NCBI GenBank assembly: GCA_027486275.1 | Contig: JAIXPM010000134.1 | Span: 1-5,274 of the forward strand | Direction of reading: 5' to 3' | DNA length: 5,274 nt | From: Sphingomonadales bacterium | GTDB taxonomy: Bacteria > Pseudomonadota > Alphaproteobacteria > Sphingomonadales > Sphingomonadaceae | Part shown: positions 5,057-5,274 of the stretch, in pieces | Numbering within the stretch: position 1 is the first letter of the stretch | Layout of the letters: each line of letters begins with the position of its first letter | The notes under the pieces: generated by a model | Databases searched by the model: none | What the model was told of the DNA's origin: nothing | The model's input: the letters and a program-made list of their open reading frames with translations, nothing else | Made by a program: the position numbers and the translations under genes

Positions 5057-5274
5057 TTACTCATCCCGGTTCTTCTTCGAAGCCGCAACCAGCGCATCCC
5101 ATGTCGCCCAATCGATGGCACGGCCTGGGTAGGCGACCTTGGCGAACGGCCATTTGGCGCGCACCCAGGTCTGCACCCAGGCGTAGAGTTCCGCATCAAA
5201 GCCGGCGTCATGTTCGGCCTTGGTCACCCACAATCGGACCACGGCATCATAGCCGGCGACAGTGCTGGGCGAGA
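5057..5274 (-). CDS. 3' part of an unrecognised Trp-rich protein (5' end outside window)
   Basis: A minus-strand frame is open from the window edge to a TAA at 5057-5059 and shows the last 71 residues. A GTG at 5240-5242 could be a start, but the frame stays open upstream with residues of similar character, so the gene more likely begins beyond the window. The fragment has six tryptophans (for example LYAWVQTWVRAKWPF and IDWATWDAL) and a charged end (SKKNRDE). There is no signal peptide or membrane span in the visible part, and I recognise no family. It converges on the siroheme gene across the repeat pair. Confidence 0.6.
   Translation of the reverse strand, partial: SPSTVAGYDAVVRLWVTKAEHDAGFDAELYAWVQTWVRAKWPFAKVAYPGRAIDWATWDALVAASKKNRDE

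Noticed and set aside
5057..5242. A complete 61-residue gene starting at GTG 5240-5242
   Set aside because: The frame stays open to the window edge and there is no clear ribosome site, so a larger gene truncated by the window is more likely.
1..5274. tRNA, rRNA, CRISPR array, insertion sequence or riboswitch
   Set aside because: No cloverleaf, regularly spaced direct repeats, transposase frame or recognisable riboswitch core was found. The only repeats are the REP-like pair and local palindromes.

Overview
The window is GC-rich, gene-dense bacterial DNA with strong G/C preference at third codon positions. It most likely comes from an alphaproteobacterium and plausibly a member of the Sphingomonadales. 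That placement rests on the overall codon style, the compact siroheme-synthase-like protein with a vestigial second domain, and the GC-rich REP-like repeats. It is a family-level impression and not a proven assignment.

Layout. (1) Bases 1-195 hold the 3' end of an unrecognised plus-strand gene. Its stop overlaps, tail to tail, the stop of a minus-strand P1/S58-family N-terminal-nucleophile peptidase (189-1088), related to DmpA and nylon hydrolase NylC. (2) An 87-base divergent gap (1089-1175) carries a good ribosome binding site for the next gene. (3) A tight plus-strand operon follows: a type III polyketide synthase (1176-2276), a class I SAM methyltransferase (GTG start at 2273, to 3001) and an FAD-dependent oxidoreductase (2998-4080). 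The genes overlap by 4 bases at each junction, so they are probably translationally coupled. (4) After 21 bases comes a 256-residue siroheme synthase-like protein (4102-4872) with the precorrin-2 dehydrogenase/ferrochelatase half of CysG and a shrunken remnant of the SUMT half. (5) A non-coding 184-base convergent gap (4873-5056) contains an inverted pair of 36-base REP-like repeats enclosing two further hairpins. (6) The 3' part of an unrecognised minus-strand gene runs off the right edge (5057-5274).

How the genes work together. The synthase would build a resorcinol, pyrone or similar ring from an acyl starter and malonyl-CoA. The methyltransferase and flavoenzyme would then methylate and oxidise or hydroxylate it. 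This matches the logic of the Streptomyces srsABC phenolic-lipid pathway, which ends in methoxylated alkyl quinones; the actual product here is unknown. The siroheme gene could be co-transcribed with the operon because of the short gap, but no functional link is visible. The most noteworthy items are the three-gene polyketide operon, the degenerate CysG, and the repeat pair whose only differences are loop changes and one compensatory base-pair change.
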